Part shown: positions 21,327 to 33,705 of the stretch, in pieces
Numbering within the stretch: the first letter of the stretch is position 1
Layout of the letters: each line of letters opens with the position of its first letter
From: Neoarius graeffei
Lineage: Eukaryota > Chordata > Actinopteri > Siluriformes > Ariidae
Assembly (NCBI RefSeq): GCF_027579695.1
Contig: NC_083574.1
Coordinates: 59,041,559-59,105,558 of the forward strand
DNA length: 64,000 bases
Reading direction: 5' to 3'
Position numbers and translations under genes: made by a program
The notes under the pieces: model-generated
The model's database searches: none
What the model was told of the DNA's origin: nothing
Seen by the model: the letters and a program-made list of their open reading frames with translations, nothing else

Positions 21327-22399
21327 GCTCCAGTCCCTTCTATCACACTGTTCTGATCCAGCCCATGAAGATTAATAATGAGGTGTGTGAGCTCCTGGAG
21401 TGGAGCGGAGAAGTAATAAGACAAGCTGGAATGAGAGAATGTAAAAGTGTAAATACCTTGAAAGACACTAAACACGACGGTGTTTTGGAGAGAGTGGCTG
21501 GTAAACCGAGTGAAAAGAATGTAGTAAAAAAAAAAAGTGTTGACTCACTTTATTTACTTTTAATTAGTTAGAAGTAAAGAGACAAAGCTCACCTTATACA
21601 CAATGAACAGCGAGTTTAACATTATAAAACGAGCAACCAGAAAACAGCGAAGAGAAATATTTCCCCAGTGAAAGAAAAATAAATCTGTAAAACAAAACAA
21701 AGAGTCCACGGCGATGTGAAAGCCGCACTCTGCACCTCAGTGTTCACAAGGCCCGGAGCGAAAGGTGAAGGGAAAGCTTGGAGTGGGGGGTTATTCTGCC
21801 TCACTGTGTGTCTGTGTGGGGGGGGTTAACACAACTAAATTTGAATCCGGCTGGATTTTAAAAGACGGCAGGAGGAAAAAAAAAGTTTTGGTTTAAACGT
21901 CACCTTATGGCTGTTTGTGCTGGTCTCGGCGCAGGGAGCAGCGGAGCGGGATTATCGCAGAGGGCTCCAGCCTCCTCGCAGCTGCTCGCTCCATTTTATC
22001 ACCGCAGCTTTTCTCAAACTTTCCTCCGCTTCAGATCATCTCCCCAACACCCACATGATGGACAGAAAAGCCGACACCAACTTCTTCATCGACCAAGAAA
22101 GAGATTGAAAATGTGGTGTCTTGCTTCGACACGGTGTTTTCCGGACAGGACCAGCTTCCCCCGCTACAGTTTTTTTCCCTGTTGGAGGAGTCTCGGCTTG
22201 TTTCGACCCCTGCAACAAATACAGTGAAGCCAGCAGCAGTCAGCATGGGGGGGGCACTTCTGTCAGAGGGGTAACTTCTGTCCTAAAGTAAAAGCCTGTC
22301 AGAAAGAATAAACTGACCGAGAAGCAGGAATGTACTTTTAAAAACTCGGTTTTAACGTAATGTCTGAGTGAATGTAATTATTTTTTAGCCAAAAATATA
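21327..22399. promoter_or_regulatory. GC-richer upstream region, candidate PSKH1 first exon/promoter zone
   Basis: This is the only clearly GC-richer, repeat-poor stretch upstream of PSKH1 (about 21700-22260), and it sits where a non-coding first exon and promoter could lie. A minus-strand donor-like CATAAG|GTGACG is at 21904/21903. On the plus strand a frame at 22059-22274 is open for 71 codons without an ATG and includes KKEIENVVSCFDTVF; I do not recognise it, and open frames are expected by chance in GC-rich DNA. Assignment is inference. Confidence 0.3.
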
Positions 22400-22459
22400 A
22401 AACGAGTGCCGATTTCTTTTTACTTAGTTGAGTGGTTCTTGACATAATATGGATTACTT
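22400..22459. mobile_element. Tc1-like fragment
   Basis: The stretch TTTTTACTTAGTTGAGTGGT followed by TCTTGACATAATATGGATTA matches about 45 bp of the Tc1-like element at 10665-10700. Only this piece remains, at the left edge of the next element. Confidence 0.6.
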
Positions 22460-22620
22460 GAGCGGCGGCTACAATTATCGACACCTTAACGATCTTTTGG
22501 CCATTGCAAAAGTAAAAAAAAAAGACTTTCAGTACGTAAATTGTGCAGGAATAATTACTCAAACTTCCACTGGAAAAAAAGGTTGATTCCTGATTACTTA
22601 GCGTATTAGATCACGTGACG

Positions 22621-25010
22621 CCGTTCCACAATTATTGACACCTTTGTCCACAGTTATTGACACCGTTCTACAGTTATAGACGCCTTTATCCACAGTTATC
22701 TACGCCTTTGTCCAATTATCGACACCTTTGTCCACAGTTATCGACACCGTTCCACAGTTATAGACGCCTTTATCCACAGTTATCTATGCCTTTGTCCAGT
22801 TATCGACACCTTTGTCCACAATTATCGACGCCGTTCTACAATTATCGACACCTTTGTCCACAGTTATCGACACCGTTACACAGTTATAGACGCCTTTATC
22901 CACAGTTATCTATGCCTTTGTCCAGTTATCGACACCTTTGTCCACAATTATCGACGCCGTTCTACAATTATCGACACCTTTGTCCACAGTTATCGACGCC
23001 ATGCCACAATTATCAACACCTTTGTCCACAGTTATCGACACCTTTGTCCACATTAAACAACACCTTTGTCCACAGTTATCGACACCATTCTACAATTATC
23101 GACACCGACCCCTTTGTCCACAGTTATCAACACCGTTCTAGAATTACCGACACCTTTATCCACAGTTATCGACACCGTTCCACAGTTATAGACGCCTTTA
23201 TCCACAGTTATCTATGCCTTTGTCCAGTTATCGACACCTTTGTCCACAATTATCAACGCCGTTCTACAATTATCGACACTTTTGTCCACAGTTATCGACG
23301 CCATGCCACAATTATCAACACCTTTGTCCACAGTTATCGACACCTTTGTCCACATTTAACAACACCTTTGCCCACAGTTATCGACACCGTTCTACAATTT
23401 CGACACCTTTGTCCACAGTTATAGACACCTTTATCCACAGTTAGACACCATTCCACAATTATCGACACCTTTGTCCACATTAAACAACACCTTTGTCCAC
23501 AGTTATCGACACCATTCTACAATTATCTACACCGACCCCTTTGTCCACAGTTAGACACCTTTGTTCACAGTTATCAACACCGTTCTAGAATTACCGACAC
23601 CTTTATCCACAGTTATCGACGCCATTCCACAATTATCAACACCTTTGTCCACAGTTATCAACACCGTTCTACAATTATCGACACCTTTGTCCAGTTATCA
23701 ACACCATTCTACAATTATCGACACTTTTGTCCAGTTATCACCACCATTCCACAATTATCAACACCTTTGTCCACATTTATTGATGCCTTTGTCCACCATT
23801 ATTGACGCTGTTCCACAATTATCGACACCTTTGTCCACAGTTATCCATGCCATTCCACATTTATCGACACCTTTGTCCAGTTATCGACACCGTTCTACAA
23901 TTATCTACACCTTTGGCCACAGTTATAGACGCCTTTTTCCACAGTTATCGACACCATTCCACAATTATCGACACCTTTGTCCACAGTTATTGACGCCGTT
24001 CCACAATTATCAACACCTTTGTCCACAGTTATCGACACCGTTCCACAGTTATAGACACCTTTATCCACAGTTATAGACGCCTTTGTCCACAGTTATAGAC
24101 ACCTTTGTCCACAGTTATAGATGCCTTTGTCCACAGTTATAGACATCTTTGTCCACAGTTATCAATGCCATTCCACAATTATTGACGCCTTTGTCCACAG
24201 TTATAGACACCTTTGTCCACAGTTATCAATGCCATTCCACAATTATCGACACCTTTGTCCACAGTTATTGACGCCGTTCCACAATTATTGACACCTTTGT
24301 CCACAGTTATTGACACCGTTCCATAGTTATATACACCTTTATCGAAAGTTATAGATGCCTTTGTCCACAGTTATAGACGCCTTTGTCCACAGTTATCGAT
24401 GCCGTTCCACAGTTATCGACGCCATTCCACAATTATTGACACCTTTGTCCACAGTTATTGACACCGTTCTGCAGTTATAGACGCCTTTGTCCACAGTTAT
24501 AGACGCCTTTGTCCACAGTTATAGACGCCTTTGTACACAGTTATAGACGCCTTTGTCCACAGTTATCGACACCGTTCCACAATTATCGACACCTTTGTCC
24601 ACAGTTATCGACGCCTTTCCACAATTACCATTCCACAATTACCGATGCCTTTGTCCAGTTATATATAGTTATATATAATTATATAGTCCACAGTTATTGA
24701 CACCATTCCACAATTATCACCACATTTGTCCACAGTTATCGACACCTTTGTCCACAGTTATCAATGCCATTCCACATTTATCAACACCTTTGTCCACAGT
24801 TATCAACACCGTTCCACAATTATCAACACCATTCCACAATTATCGACACCTTTGTCCACAGTTATCGACACCGTTCTACAATTATCGACGCCTGTGTCCA
24901 CAGTTATTGATGCCGTTCCACAATTATCAACACCTTTGTCCACAGTTATCAACACCTTTGTCTACATTTATCGATGCCTTTGTCCACAGTTATCGACGCC
25001 TAGATGATTA
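22621..25010. repeat. minisatellite of alternating 22- and 20-bp units (42-bp dimer)
   Basis: About 2.4 kb of tandem GACACCTTTGTCCACAGTTA+TC and GACACCGTTCCACAATTATC units with point variants, well over one hundred half-units. The 42-bp progenitor is present once in the related element at about 33470-33515 and once more at 25108-25155. Long His/Tyr/Pro/Leu-repeat open frames across it (for example 22657-23424) only reflect the unit lengths. A short ATATA-rich break occurs at 24660-24690. Confidence 0.95.
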
Positions 25011-25406
25011 TTTATTTAAAAAATAATCGGTAAAAGTAGAAAAGACTTTCAATACTTAAATTGTGCATGAATATTGATCTGAATATTTAGCGTATCAGAT
25101 CACGTGACACTGTTCCACAATTATCGACAAGTTTGTCCACAGTTATCGACACCCAGATGATTATTTATTTAAAAAAATAATCGGTATGTGGTATTAAGTT
25201 AACAAAACATAGTTTTTATTTAAAATTTGTTTTACATAGACTTATATTTAGTATAAAATATCTTTTATATAAATATCTCAATGTCGCTGCTTACGTAAAT
25301 GAGTAAGTAATTCTAATGTTTGTACACAAATGGACTGATAATGTTTAACCTGTGTCAGAAATGTTTTTTTTTCTGTTCCACAATTATCGACATCCAGATG
25401 ATCATT

Positions 25407-25407
<1 letters not shown>

Positions 25408-25450
<43 letters not shown>
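25408..25450. repeat. (TAA)n microsatellite
   Basis: About 14 TAA triplets, following another partial copy of the CAGATGAT junction sequence. Confidence 0.9.
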
Positions 25451-26619
25451 CAGTATGTGGTATTAAGTTAACAAAACAGTTTTTATTACCTCACCCGGGA
25501 CGGAGTCCACCGGGGGCGAGGTATTGTTTTCGGTTGGGTTTCTTTGTTTGTTTCTTTGGTTTTTTTGTTAATGATATTACAGGAAAATGGCTGGATCAAT
25601 CTTCATGAAACTTTCAGGATAGATGGGCATTGGTCTCAAATAGAACCTCCAACATTTTGAGGGTCATCCGGTCAAGGTCACCAAAAAGGTCAAAATTGTT
25701 TTTGTTGTGGCTACTGCCTCAAATACAGGCGCTAGCCACTATGTCATCGTGCTATAAGAATGTAAGAGTGTAACAGTCGCGCACTGCACATACACGTGTT
25801 CCGATTAAAATGGCCAGTGAATATATACAATTTGGTCCACCATTTGAAATAAATGGACTAAAGAAATCGCTTTCAGACATGTTTATGCTTATTACAGAGG
25901 GAAAGTGCATTCCACTGAGCTCTAGCGCCGGGCCATTTCCGAGAGATAAGAGTTTGGGTCATGGTGACAGCGTGTGTATGTCAGCCTCGGGGTTTCAGTT
26001 TTGAAAACCATAAGAGTAGAATAATATAAAGTACAGACACTTGACATATTTTACTTCTGTAATTTTTAAATTGTTCATTTTTGGATTACGCTTCATTTTT
26101 ATGGCTACTGCCTCATAGAGTAAATATAGAGTAAATATATACAACCCCGATTCCAAAAAAGTTGGGACAAAGTACAAATTGTAAATAAAAACGGAATGCA
26201 ATAATTTACAAATCTCAAAAACTGATATTGTATTCACAATAGAACATAGACAACATATCAAATGTCGAAAGTGAGACGTTTTGAAATTTCATGCCAAATA
26301 TTGGCCTTTTATTGCACAAACGCGTTTCGGCGTGTGCCTTCCTCAGTGTGCAACAATGTAACCACAAAAACACTTTTAAATACCCACACCCACAATGGCC
26401 TTTTTCTTTGGAAATTGAGTTGCACATTTGGGTCAGCACCCTTACATTAGGAATTATTTAAGAGTGAAGCCTGCTCCAAGTAGAAAAAATGCCAAATATT
26501 GGCTCATTTGAAAATTTCATGACAGCAACACATCTCAAAAAAGTTGGGACAGGGGCAATAAGAGGCTGGAAAAGTTAAAGGTACAAAAAAGGAACAGCTG
26601 GAGGACCAAACTGCAACTC

Positions 26620-26993
26620 CTCTCATCTCATTATTTCTAGCCGCTTTATCCTTCTACAGGGTCGCAGGCAAGCTGGAGCCTATCCCAGCTGACTACGGGC
26701 GAAAGGCGGGGTACACCCTGGACAAGTCGCCAGGTCATCACAGGGCTGACACATAGACACAGACAACCATTCACACTCACATTCACACCTACGGTCAATT
26801 TAGAGTCACCAGTTAACCTAACCTGCATGTCTTTGGACTGTGGGGGAAACCGGAGCACCCAGAGGAAACCCACGCGGACACGGGGAGAACATGCAAACTC
26901 TGCACAGAAAGGCCCTTCGCCGGCCACGGGGCTCGAACCTGGACCTTCTTGCTGTGAGGCGACAGCGCTAACCACTACACCACCGTGCCGCCC
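26620..26993 (-). mobile_element. tRNA-derived SINE inside the Tc1-like element
   Basis: Full-length SINE in reverse orientation with a 14-bp duplication, CCAAACTGCAACTC (26606-26619) and CCAACCTGCAACTC (26994-27007), one mismatch. Confidence 0.93.
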
Positions 26994-27090
26994 CCAACCT
27001 GCAACTCATTAGGTCAATTGGCAATAGGTCATTAACATGACTGGGTATAAAAAGAGCATCTTGGAGTGGCAGTGGTTCTCAGAAGTAAAG

Positions 27091-28113
27091 ATGGGAAGAG
27101 GATCACCAATCCCCCTAATTCTGCACTGACAAATAGTGGAGCAATATCAGAAAGGAGTTCGACAGTGTAAAATTGCAAAGAGTTTGAACATATCATCATC
27201 TACAGTGCATAATATCATCAAAAGATTCAGAGAATCTGGAAGAATCTCTGTGCATAAGGGTCAAGGCCAGAAAAGCATACTGGGTGCCCGTGATCTTTGG
27301 GCCCTTAGATGGCACTGCATCACATACAGGCATGCTTCTGTATTGGAAATCACAAAATGGGCTCAGGAATATTTCCAGAGAACATTATCTGTGGATACAA
27401 TTCACCATGCCATCCGCCGTTGCCAGCTAAAACTCTATAGTTCAAAGAAGAAGCCGTATCTAAACATGATCCAGAAGTGCAGACGTCTTCTCTGGGCCAA
27501 GGCTTATTTAAAATGGACTGTGGCAAAGTGGAAAACTGTTCTGTGGTCAGACGAATCAAAATTTGAAGTTCTTTATGGAAATCAGGGACGCCGTGTCATT
27601 CGGACTAAAGAGGAGAAGGACGACCCAAGTTGTTATCAGTGCTCAGTTCAGAAGCTTGCATCTCTGATGGTATGGGGTTGCATTAGTGCGTGTGGCATGG
27701 GCAGCTTACACATCTGGAAAGACACCATCAATGTTGAAAGGTATATCCAGGTTCTAGAGCAACATATGCTCTCATCCAGACGACATCTCTTTCAGGGAAG
27801 ACCTTGCATTTTCCAACATGACAATGCCAAACCACACACTGCATCAATTACAGCATCATGGCTGCGTAGAAGAAGGGTCCGGGTACTGAACTGGCCAGCC
27901 TGCAGTCCAGATCTTTCACCCATAGAAAACATTTAGCGCATCATAAAACGGATGATACGACAAAAAAGACCTAAGACAGTTGAGCAACTAGAATCCTACA
28001 TTAGACAAGAATGGGTTAACATTCCTATCCCTAAACTTGAGCAACTTGTCTCCTCAGTCCCCAGACGTTTACAGACTGTTGTAAAGAGAAAAGGGGATGT
28101 CTCACAGTGGTAA
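27091..28113 (+). pseudogene. Tc1-like transposase with two nonsense codons
   Basis: A single 341-codon frame from ATG 27091 to TAA 28111-28113, the usual length for a Tc1 transposase. N-terminal helix-turn-helix motifs (SSSTVHNIIKRFRESGRI) bind the ends. The DDE catalytic residues are visible: WSDESKFE (first Asp), FQHDNAKPHTA (second Asp) and SPDLSPIENI (Glu). Two in-frame stops break it: TGA at 27127 (codon 13) and TAG at 27934, directly after IENI where Trp is usual. No frameshift was found, so the copy is recently inactivated. Confidence 0.9.
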
Positions 28114-28331
28114 ACATGGCCTTGTCCCAACTTTTTTGAGATGTGTTGTTGTCATGAAATTTAAAATCACCTAATTTTTCTCTTTAAATGATACAATTTC
28201 TCAGTTTAAACATTTAATATGTCATCTATGTTCCATTCTGAATAAAATATGGAATTTTGAAACTTCCACATCATTGCATTCTGTTTTTATTTACAATTTG
28301 TACTTTGTCCCAACTTTTTTGGAATCGGGGT

Positions 28332-28334
<3 letters not shown>

Positions 28335-28413
<79 letters not shown>

Positions 28414-28416
28414 ACA

Positions 28417-28451
<35 letters not shown>
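28335..28451. repeat. (TA)n-(GA)n-(TA)n compound microsatellite
   Basis: Three adjoining dinucleotide tracts, at about 28335-28377, 28378-28410 and 28421-28451. Confidence 0.95.
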
Positions 28452-28452
<1 letters not shown>

Positions 28453-29654
28453 TATATTTACTGTATGGACATGGTATCAGAAAACAATTTTATTTATAAG
28501 CAGTAGCCACATGTACCTACAGGGTATCTATTTTTTTCGCGATTTCTTCCTTCATATTCATCATAAGTGCTACCGGGCGAGGTTTGTTTTGCCTGGCAAC
28601 ACTTGTTTAAAATTTGTTTTACATAGACTTTTATATTTAGTACAAAATATATTTTATATAAATATATCGATTTCGGTGTTGACGTAAATGAAGAAGTAAT
28701 TTTAATGTTTGTAAGCAAATGAACTGATAATGTTTAACCTGCGTCAGAAAATCTTTTTGTTCCACTTTCGACCCACTTTCTAAGTATTTTTGTAGATCAC
28801 ATTTTGTTAATCATTCATTGTTTGTATTAGTTTCTAGTTTTGTAGTTTACCAATAAATGTCAACAGGCAATTGACATTGTAACCACATGAAAATCCAGGT
28901 CAAAGGTCACATGTCATTCCTCGAACCAAAATATAAAATGCCTACTGATATTGTAATATGTGGTAGATATTTACAACAAACTGCAAAAAATATATATATT
29001 TTCTGAATGGAATAGAAAAATCTGAATATTTCAAGCATGTAATCTTTTACATGCTAGGAATTTAATTCTGGTCTAATTCTATTTCCTGCAACAGGATTCC
29101 AAATACTCTATAAGTATTCCATTCTGTTATGGCTCAGGAAAAAATTACAAAATCACAGCACTATTTTTTAAGTGCTTCATCCACTTCAACAATGTTGCAC
29201 AAAGATCAATACATAACCATTGTTAATGTCACTTAATTCCACAGGGTGTCGATAATGGTGGACACCGGTGAAAGTGATCACTGTTATCCAACACCTTACA
29301 TGACTTCTCAAACGCGCGTTTAGATACAAAACGGCGACTGTCAAATTAAAGAGTAAGAAACAAAGTAGGTTTCGACAAGGAGATCATGAAATATCGGTGA
29401 ATGTGAGAAGTAAAAGCATGTCTATGATCTTTCCACCATGCTTACCTGCGATGATAACGTCCAGGTTTTCCGCAAATTGCTGATTGTGCTAAAAAAAATT
29501 CCATCTCAGGTAACGAGCTGTGTCATCAGACGACAAAATCAAAGGGCGAGGGGGGTCTTCTGGTTGATTAATTAACCCATAATAACTGTTGTAACTGAAA
29601 CTCACCTTTGTAAAATTGTTTTTTATTTGTAAATCTGAAAAGGTGTCAATAATT

Positions 29655-31042
29655 ATGAAAAGGTAAACTTTCATATATTTTATATTCATTACATGTAAAG
29701 TGAAATATTTCAAGCCTTTTTTAAATTTTGTTTTAATTTTGATGATTATGGCTTATAGCTCATGAAAATCAGAAATCCAGTCTCTGAAATTATTAGAATA
29801 TTTCCTAAGATCAATCAAAAAAGGATTTACAATACTGAAATGTCCAACTTCTGAAAAGTATGTTCCTTTATACACTCAGTACTTGGTTGGGGCTCCTTTA
29901 CCAAGAATTACTGCATCAATGCAGCATGGCATGGAGGCGATCAGCCTGTGCCACTGCTGAGGTGTTACTGAAGTCATGATTGCTTTGATGGCAGCCTTCA
30001 GCCCATCTGTATTTTTGGGTCGGGTGCTTCTCATCTTCCTCTTGACAGTTCAGGTCAAGTGAGTTGGCTGACTCATCAAGATCAGTAATTTCATGGTCAG
30101 CAAACCATTTGGTAGTAGCTTTGAAACTATGGGCAGGTGCTAAGTCCTGCTGGAAAAGGAAATCAGCATCTCCATAAAGCTTGTCAGCAGATAAAAGCAT
30201 GAAGTCCTCTAAAATTTCCTGGTAAATGGCTGCATTGAATTTGGACTGATACAACACAGTGGACCAACACCAGCAGATGACATGGCATCCCAAATCATCA
30301 CAGACTGCGGAAAATTCACACTAGACTTCAAACACCTTGGATTCAGTTTCTCTCCACTCTTCCTCCAGACTCTAGGACCTTTATTTCCAAATGAAATGCA
30401 AAATTTACTTTCATCTGAAAAGAGGACTTTGGACCACTGAGCAACAGTCCAGTTCTTTCTGTCCTTAGCCCAGGTAAGATGCTTCTGATGTTGTCTCTGG
30501 TTCAGGAGTGGCTTGATATCAGGAATGTGACAGCTGTAGCCCATTTCCTGAAGACGTCTGTGTGGGGTGGCTCTTGATGTACTGACACCAGCCTCAGTCC
30601 ACTCCTTGTGAAGCTCTCCCAAGTTCTTGAATCGACTTTTCTTGACATTCCTCTCAAGGTTGTTGCTTGTGCATGTTTTCCAGCCAGCCTTTTCAGCAAT
30701 GACCTTCTGTGGCTTACCCTCCTTGTGGAGTGTGCCGATGATCATCTTCTGGACAACTGTCAAATCAGCAGTCTTCCCCATGATTATGGTTGCATGTACT
30801 GAACTACACTGAGATACATGATATTTGTGCTATTTTACTCAAACTCAAAATGAAAATTTAATATTGAGGAGGGGTTTTTTTTGCATTGTAGGCCATAATT
30901 ATCAAAATTAAAATAGAAAAATGCTTGAAACATTTTAGTTTACATGTAATGAGTCTAGAATGTATCAAAATTTCACTTTTTTAAATAACTGATGGAAAAA
31001 TTGACTTTTTCACAATATTTAAATGATTTGAGATGCACTTGT
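29655..31042 (-). mobile_element. Tc1-like element (TGCATCTCAAA type), degenerate
   Basis: Long inverted ends: on the right, the minus strand reads AAGTGCATCTCAAATCATTT, and CATTACATGTAAA...TTTCAAGC and TTTGATAATTATGGC recur inverted on the left (about 29690-29757). The left terminus is worn. It encodes the transposase pseudogene at 29900-30781. Confidence 0.8.
29900..30781 (-). pseudogene. Tc1-like transposase, frameshifted
   Basis: Starts MGKTADLTVVQKMIIG at 30781. Paired-like DNA-binding sequence is followed by FSDESKFCISFGN (first catalytic Asp). A frameshift near 30210-30290 moves to a second frame with FQQDLAPAHS (second Asp). The third catalytic segment is corrupted: SLDLNCQEED stands where SPDLNPIE is expected. 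Inactive. Confidence 0.85.
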
Positions 31043-32352
31043 GTGTGAGAGAGATATTTTTCAACTTAAGTAATTTTGTGGATTAAGTAATAATCCATAA
31101 AAAGATGCATACACTTTATTTATTCATTTGTTTGGATTTTTGTTGTTTTTCACATGCAAAATTTGACATTTGTTTTCACTCAGCTGTATTTTAGATTTTT
31201 TCCAAGTTCATTCATAAATTCATCAAAAACATTGCAAAACAATCTTCTACTACTTTTACCTTTCCTTTGTACAACTGACTTTTATTTTGTTAAAAGGATT
31301 TTATAGCACTTGGTTGCTGGCTTCAGCTGCAGTGTTGCTGAAATACATGCTGCTGAAAGAGTCCAAGAAAACTTTTTAGACTATTCTCTGAAACAGAATT
31401 CTTGTAAACTGAATGTTTTCCAGCAGAATCATGCTTCAGGCTTAAGAGAGGCCTTGAGGGATGATCTATTCCTCTCTGTCTATTGGGCAAACTTTATGTG
31501 CTTGTAATTGCATGGGTGATTAATCATCCAGGTCATTTTTAAAATATCTATTATGCCAAGTTGAAGCAAGTGAACTTGAAGGCCTCTAGGATGAGGAGGA
31601 AAATGCATTCAAGATTAAAACACGAGCCTGTTTGCCTAGAATTAGGCCTACTAGTATCCCAATGCACTGATGAAAAGCCTAGGATAAGTGGCAAGAGTAA
31701 TGATTCCAGTCACGTAGACTTATGTTGAGACTCTCGCAGCATATTTACACATTTCCTTTTCTCGAAGGGGCCAAAGTGACATTTGTACGCTGTTTTAATG
31801 GTGCTGTAGTCCCCCTCCACATGACTGCGGTCAAATTCCAAAATACAGCACACATGTCATATTCCACACCTATTTCTGCACATTATATACGTTGTATTAA
31901 GAGCCATTTTTCATCCATTGTAATTCTATTGTCAGTCACTTGCACAGTGTAATACTTTGTCTTGTTTACCCCATTTGTTTTTTTTCCTTCCAGTGTATAC
32001 TTGCATACTTATTGTCTTGTTTATTTTTATTTTAATCATATTTTGTTAAAACTGGGTTGATAGTTTTTGCTCTAGTTTCTGGGGGTCGTGATTTTATATC
32101 TCGGCGTTTTGGTGAGGACCAAATGTCTCCAGAAGGATAAGAATACCTGACTAGTTTGATTTTATAGGGAAATTTGTCTGGTCCCACTGAGGAATGTTGT
32201 TGTTGTGGTGGTTTTCAAACCTGTAGGTTTTATTTAAAACAAGCTAAAATAGCCAAAAGGTTTCCTGAAGTTAAGGTTTGGGTTAGATTTAGGGGTAGGC
32301 ATAGCATTAATTAGCCTCATTAATAATTATTTTAATGGAACAATTTTAACTA
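31043..32352. other. gene-free stretch
   Basis: AT-rich. No repeat ends, coding pattern or splice-supported exon recognised. Confidence 0.5.
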
Positions 32353-33666
32353 GAGCGGCGGCTACAATTATTGACAGTCTATAATTATCGAAACTTTTCA
32401 GATTTACCAATAAAAACAACTTTACAAAGGTGAGTTTCAGTTACAACAGTTCTTATTGGTTAATTAATCAACCAGAAGACCCCCCTCGCCCTTTGATCTT
32501 GTCATCTGATGACACAGCTCATTACCTGAGATGGAATTTTTTTTAGCACGATCAGCAATTTGAGGAAAACCTGGATGTGATCATCGCAGTTAAGCATGGT
32601 GGAAAGATCATGGACATGTTTTTACTTCTCAAATTCACCGATACTTCATGATCTCCTTGTTGAAATCTACTTTGTTTCTTACGCTTGTATTGGACAGTCG
32701 CCTTTTTGTATCTAAATGTGCATTTGAGAAGTCACGTGAGGTGTCGATAATAGTGATCACTTTCACCAGTGTCCACCATTATCGACACCCTGTGGAATTA
32801 AGTGGCATTTACAACTGTTATGGATCGATCATTGTGTAACAGTGTTGAAGTAGATGAAGTACTTTTTTTTTTAAAGTGCTGTGATTTATATATATTTTTT
32901 CTGATCCATAACAGAATGGAATGCTTATAGAGTGTTTGGAATCCTATTGCAGTAAGTAGAATTAGACCAGAATTAAATTCCTAGCATATAAAAAATTACA
33001 TGCTTGAAATATTCAGATTTTTCTATTCCATTCAGAAATTTTTTTTGCAGTTTGTTGTAACTATCTACCACATATTATAGTTCGAGGAATGACATGCAAC
33101 CTTTGACCTGGATTGTCATGTGGTTACAATGTCAATTGCCTGTTGACATTTATTGGTAAACTACAAAACTAGAAATTAATACAAACAACAATGAATGATT
33201 GACAAAATGTGATCTACGAAAATACTTAGAAAGTGGGTAGAAAGTGGAACAAAAAGATTTTCTGACACAGGTTAAACATTATCAGTTTATTTGTTTACAA
33301 ACATTAGAATTACTTACTCATTTATGTAAGCACTGACCGATATATTTATATAAAAGATATTTTGTACTAAATATAAGTCTATGTAAAACAAATTTTAAAT
33401 AAAAACTATGTTTTGTTAACTTAATACCACATACCGATTATTTTTTTAATAAATAATCATCTGGGTGTCGATAACTGTGGACAAACGTGTCGATAATTGT
33501 GGAACAGTGTCACGTGATCTGATACGCTAAATAATCGGGAATCAACTAATTTTTTCCCAGTGGAAGTTTGAATAATTATTCATGCACAATTTACGTATTG
33601 AAAGTCTTTTCTACTTTTGCAATGGCCAAAAGATCATTAAGGCATCGATAATTGTAGCCACTGCTC
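32353..33666. mobile_element. GAGCGGCGGCTAC element (copy 2), complete and unexpanded
   Basis: Ends GAGCGGCGGCTACAATTAT and ATAATTGTAGCCACTGCTC, flanked by TA (32351-32352 and 33667-33668), fitting a TA-target (Tc1/mariner-like) MITE of 1314 bp. Internally it has one copy of the 42-bp unit that forms the minisatellite in copy 1 and several TCGATAATTGTGG-like motifs. No coding region. Confidence 0.85.
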
Positions 33667-33705
33667 TATTTAAATTTTTTATTTTAGTGTTAACAGTTTA
33701 CCCAA

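Larger units (their letters stand above)
26142..28333 (+). mobile_element. Tc1-like element, near full length
   Basis: Ends CAACCCCGATTCCAAAAAAG and CTTTTTTGGAATCGGGGTTG are perfect inverted repeats that extend through TTGGGACAAAGTACAAATTG. TA precedes the left end; TG follows the right end in a TA-rich tract. It carries a nearly complete transposase and a SINE insertion. Net of the SINE it is about 1.8 kb. Confidence 0.93.
25488..28605. mobile_element. CCTCACCCGGG/CCGGGCGAGG element inserted in copy 1
   Basis: The left end starts ACCTCACCCGGGACGG and the right end has CCGGGCGAGGTTTG...CACTTG. The relative at 33390-33410 shows the uninterrupted site (TTTTTATTTAAAATTTG on the minus strand), which places both edges within a base or two. 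Inner sequence repeats GTGGCTACTGCCTCA. Net of the nested Tc1 it is about 0.93 kb. Superfamily not assigned. Confidence 0.75.
22460..29655. mobile_element. GAGCGGCGGCTAC element (copy 1), expanded and multiply interrupted
   Basis: The left end GAGCGGCGGCTACAATTATC matches the ends of the complete copy at 32353..33666, which lies in the opposite orientation. Sequence colinear with that copy is found at 22460-22620, 25020-25487 and 28606-29655. The right terminus is lost where a Tc1-like element adjoins. It contains the minisatellite, a 3.1-kb insertion (25488) and microsatellites. No coding region is seen. Confidence 0.82.

Noticed and set aside
22657-23424. 255-codon open frame rich in HNYRHLCPQLSTP repeats, with similar frames at 23561 and 24697
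   Set aside because: Direct translation of the 42-bp minisatellite; 42 is a multiple of three, so frames stay open by construction.
22621-25010. CRISPR-like direct repeats
   Set aside because: Units are contiguous without unique spacers, within a eukaryotic transposon; a minisatellite.
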